From the IMG/VR virus record IMGVR_UViG_3300028809_000040, positions 1 through 36,674 of that record: DNA of 36,674 bases. One strand, given 5' to 3'. The stretch is from a virus. The notes under the pieces were generated by a model, which was not told the DNA's origin, did no database searches, and saw only the letters and a program-made list of their open reading frames with translations. A program made the position numbers and the translations under genes. This document shows positions 36,201-36,674 of the stretch, piece after piece (position 1 is the stretch's first letter; each line of letters opens with the position of its first letter).

Positions 36201-36604
36201 ACGTCGGACATCTCCGCGCTGGAGAAGTCGTCGGTCAGGGCAGCGAACGAGGGGGGTGTGGGAGGGTCCGGAGGCAGTACGGTGTCCGGGTCGGGCAGCG
36301 CCTTGGGCGGCATGTGCAGCCGGACGATGGGCTTGATCCGGTCCCTGAGGTAGTCGATGGGGTCCTCAGAACCGGAGCGGAGGGAGAAGGTGGCCGTCCG
36401 TTTGATGTCCGCCAGCCAGTTCTGAGAGATCTTCCCCGACTTGACCGTGGTCAGCTCTCGGAGGACGCGGTTCTTGTTGTTCAGGAGTTCGTACCGGAAC
36501 GAGAACCTACGGGAGCCGGTGGCCCCCAGGAGTGCGGCTTGGATCTCCTCGGCCGTGTAGTTATTGGGGTTGCGGAGACCCTGTGGGATCTTGAGGGACT
36601 GCAC
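33215..36604 (-). CDS. Minor tail protein, hub-like, with inserted jelly-roll domains
   Basis: 1129 residues from GTG 36604, with GAGGAGG 9 nt before. Segments at about 30-100, 525-585 and 790-1020 read as one tail-hub-like scaffold (VEWPQGVFILSSPQRDTDE, NRDIQGYDLAQVLQDDQ, KREIINDLLAAINYESLSFD). Three beta-sandwich, LamG/concanavalin-like domains appear inserted at about 120-315 (DDFSSAEMSDVWTYYANG), 330-525 and 590-750 (NDNFTRETSGSWGTSQDG). They may bind wall or capsule sugars. The last 100 residues (EVSGALEAGNIAVGITSITT, then IYAFRTNTGPTNIHWLAARG) are the domain repeated in the next two genes. It is probably part of the tail tip that contacts the host. Confidence 0.82.
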   Translation of the reverse strand: MQSLKIPQGLRNPNNYTAEEIQAALLGATGSRRFSFRYELLNNKNRVLRELTTVKSGKISQNWLADIKRTATFSLRSGSEDPIDYLRDRIKPIVRLHMPPKALPDPDTVLPPDPPTPPSFAALTDDFSSAEMSDVWTYYANGVSNVGGHLVIPTKPTWPGAATARVWSLLGSHVACEVTKVPTLTDGATDVAVSVVVGSNTAGTNLTIQYRLTGYGTENKMEFLNFHDNYTDATSVSIDYDPDEHKWWRIWESGGTVFWGTSRTGLPGTWQVHRQEPTPAWLTTEAGTLELFVQANGDALGDGGGDYAEIARLNLTPEGVEQPFMPQAEWRNNFNGTPGVTGEVISTNNSARHGNALDDVQGVATYDDTHSADSSKSAKLGDDSGTSGGVLVARLRSALSDWSLRTYFYIPAGGAFSLRPDGPNPSTSNDVTVDDAADVFKLGTATIPAYIRANLVDRLVKLEIITTEALTVYRLFWNDPAGNSPDYVTSESNVNRDALLTVTVAGGGSSTPPVWVDNLLIAEPRTYQRWTDDSVNWVEWPQGVFILSSPQRDTDEAQTVNRDIQGYDLAQVLQDDQVDDRYSTANLLRVNDNFTRETSGSWGTSQDGTIWLQAASTATVGTSLSGYAYCTLNGSPGTIRLFQAGNTARQILTDSEVYTRISVTQTATGGAFLPAIVFRLFSTSRYYRMRVVHNTNGTLSLAATMAATQYGSSVSVGFNYVPGTYVNVRAQCIGHVIRGKVWRDGTPEPAGWMLEEEIDNPDDQIDYGYTGISASAFGDNTNTNPQFRYDLFQLNPNPKNLYTGVVDHILTLADIPKKITPSNAAIPVVKEWEAGTSKREIINDLLAAINYESLSFDEDGYAVVKPYVSPQDRGSEFTYQDDKLSVMYPEVMQELDLFTVPNRWILTVSDPDRDTIVVDFTNADPASPTSTIRRGRTITSFVQEQDADSEATLIEKATRLAFESSQVYEAIEFDTGLMPFHSGNDVYSLIYDALGLNGQYSEVSWDMELSAGAKMSHRARRVISLVAAQDPSIIDDDVEVSGALEAGNIAVGITSITTVANKPTKVVVSGLNLQGRGPVRVIATAESTVPGSTFREVTTADHTPYGFTIYAFRTNTGPTNIHWLAARGA

Positions 36605-36607
36605 CCG

Positions 36608-36674
36608 TCACACCTCCTCGATCTTGAGGGACACACGGCCGAACTTAAAGCCGACGGTTACGCCCCACGCCTGG
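36608..36674 (-). CDS. C-terminus of the preceding tail gene (partial)
   Basis: The last 21 codons of a gene that enters from the right edge, reading QAWGVTVGFKFGRVSLKIEE, then V and stop (TGA, 36610-36608). The fragment is beta-strand-like. By position just before the hub-like protein, it is probably a distal-tail or other minor tail protein, but the fragment is too short to name. Its 3' end contains the GAGGAGG ribosome site of the next gene. Confidence 0.6.
   Translation of the reverse strand, partial: QAWGVTVGFKFGRVSLKIEEV

Overview
The window is part of the genome of a tailed, double-stranded DNA phage, most likely a siphovirus of Streptomyces or a close actinobacterial relative. The evidence is high GC with strong third-position GC bias, very dense packing with ATGA/GTGA/TAGTG overlaps, frequent GTG starts, many small zinc-ribbon and one-pass membrane proteins, two small membrane proteins that look like holins, an amidase endolysin with a peptidoglycan-binding tail, and a tail-protein block. 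I see no integrase, tRNA, rRNA, insertion sequence or CRISPR array.

Layout. (1) 1-13471, minus strand: DNA replication and nucleotide metabolism. It holds a RecB/Cas4-type nuclease (cut by the window edge), a DUF669-like protein, a PolA-type DNA polymerase with an N-terminal uracil-glycosylase-like domain, dCMP deaminase, two adjacent thymidylate-synthase-fold proteins, a MazG/dUTPase-type pyrophosphohydrolase with a zinc ribbon, a dNMP-kinase-like protein, an SNF2-type helicase, and a large primase-polymerase/RecA-like helicase. (2) 13472-14200: a non-coding divergent control region. It carries 13 copies of the octamer TTGTTCYG spaced by helical turns, then a long imperfect hairpin; it is a candidate replication origin or master operator. 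(3) 14201-29847, plus strand: about 33 mostly small accessory genes. Recognisable ones are a HAD-like phosphatase, an exported NlpC/P60 hydrolase, ThyX, a lipoprotein, a sortase-like secreted protein, a DEDDh exonuclease, an Acb2-type cyclic-nucleotide sponge (anti-CBASS) and the endolysin. (4) 29848-30167: terminators between convergent blocks. (5) 30168-36674, minus strand: two holin-like membrane proteins, a glycine-rich tail tip protein, three copies of one ~100-residue domain, and a 1129-residue minor tail protein.

How it fits together. The minus-strand enzymes resemble the T4 set that makes modified cytosine nucleotides: a TS-fold protein with Asp where thymidylate synthase has Asn, an all-alpha dNTP pyrophosphatase, a dNMP kinase and dCMP deaminase. 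ThyX, encoded elsewhere, would be free to make dTMP. Several early genes share a promoter design in which a CCGCA box lies exactly 15 nt upstream of a TANNNT -10 element, which lies exactly 6 nt from ATG; this predicts leaderless mRNAs. The accessory block uses ordinary sigma-70-like promoters (TTGAC-17/18-TANNNT) and hairpin terminators. Several of its products would act on the host envelope or on host defence.
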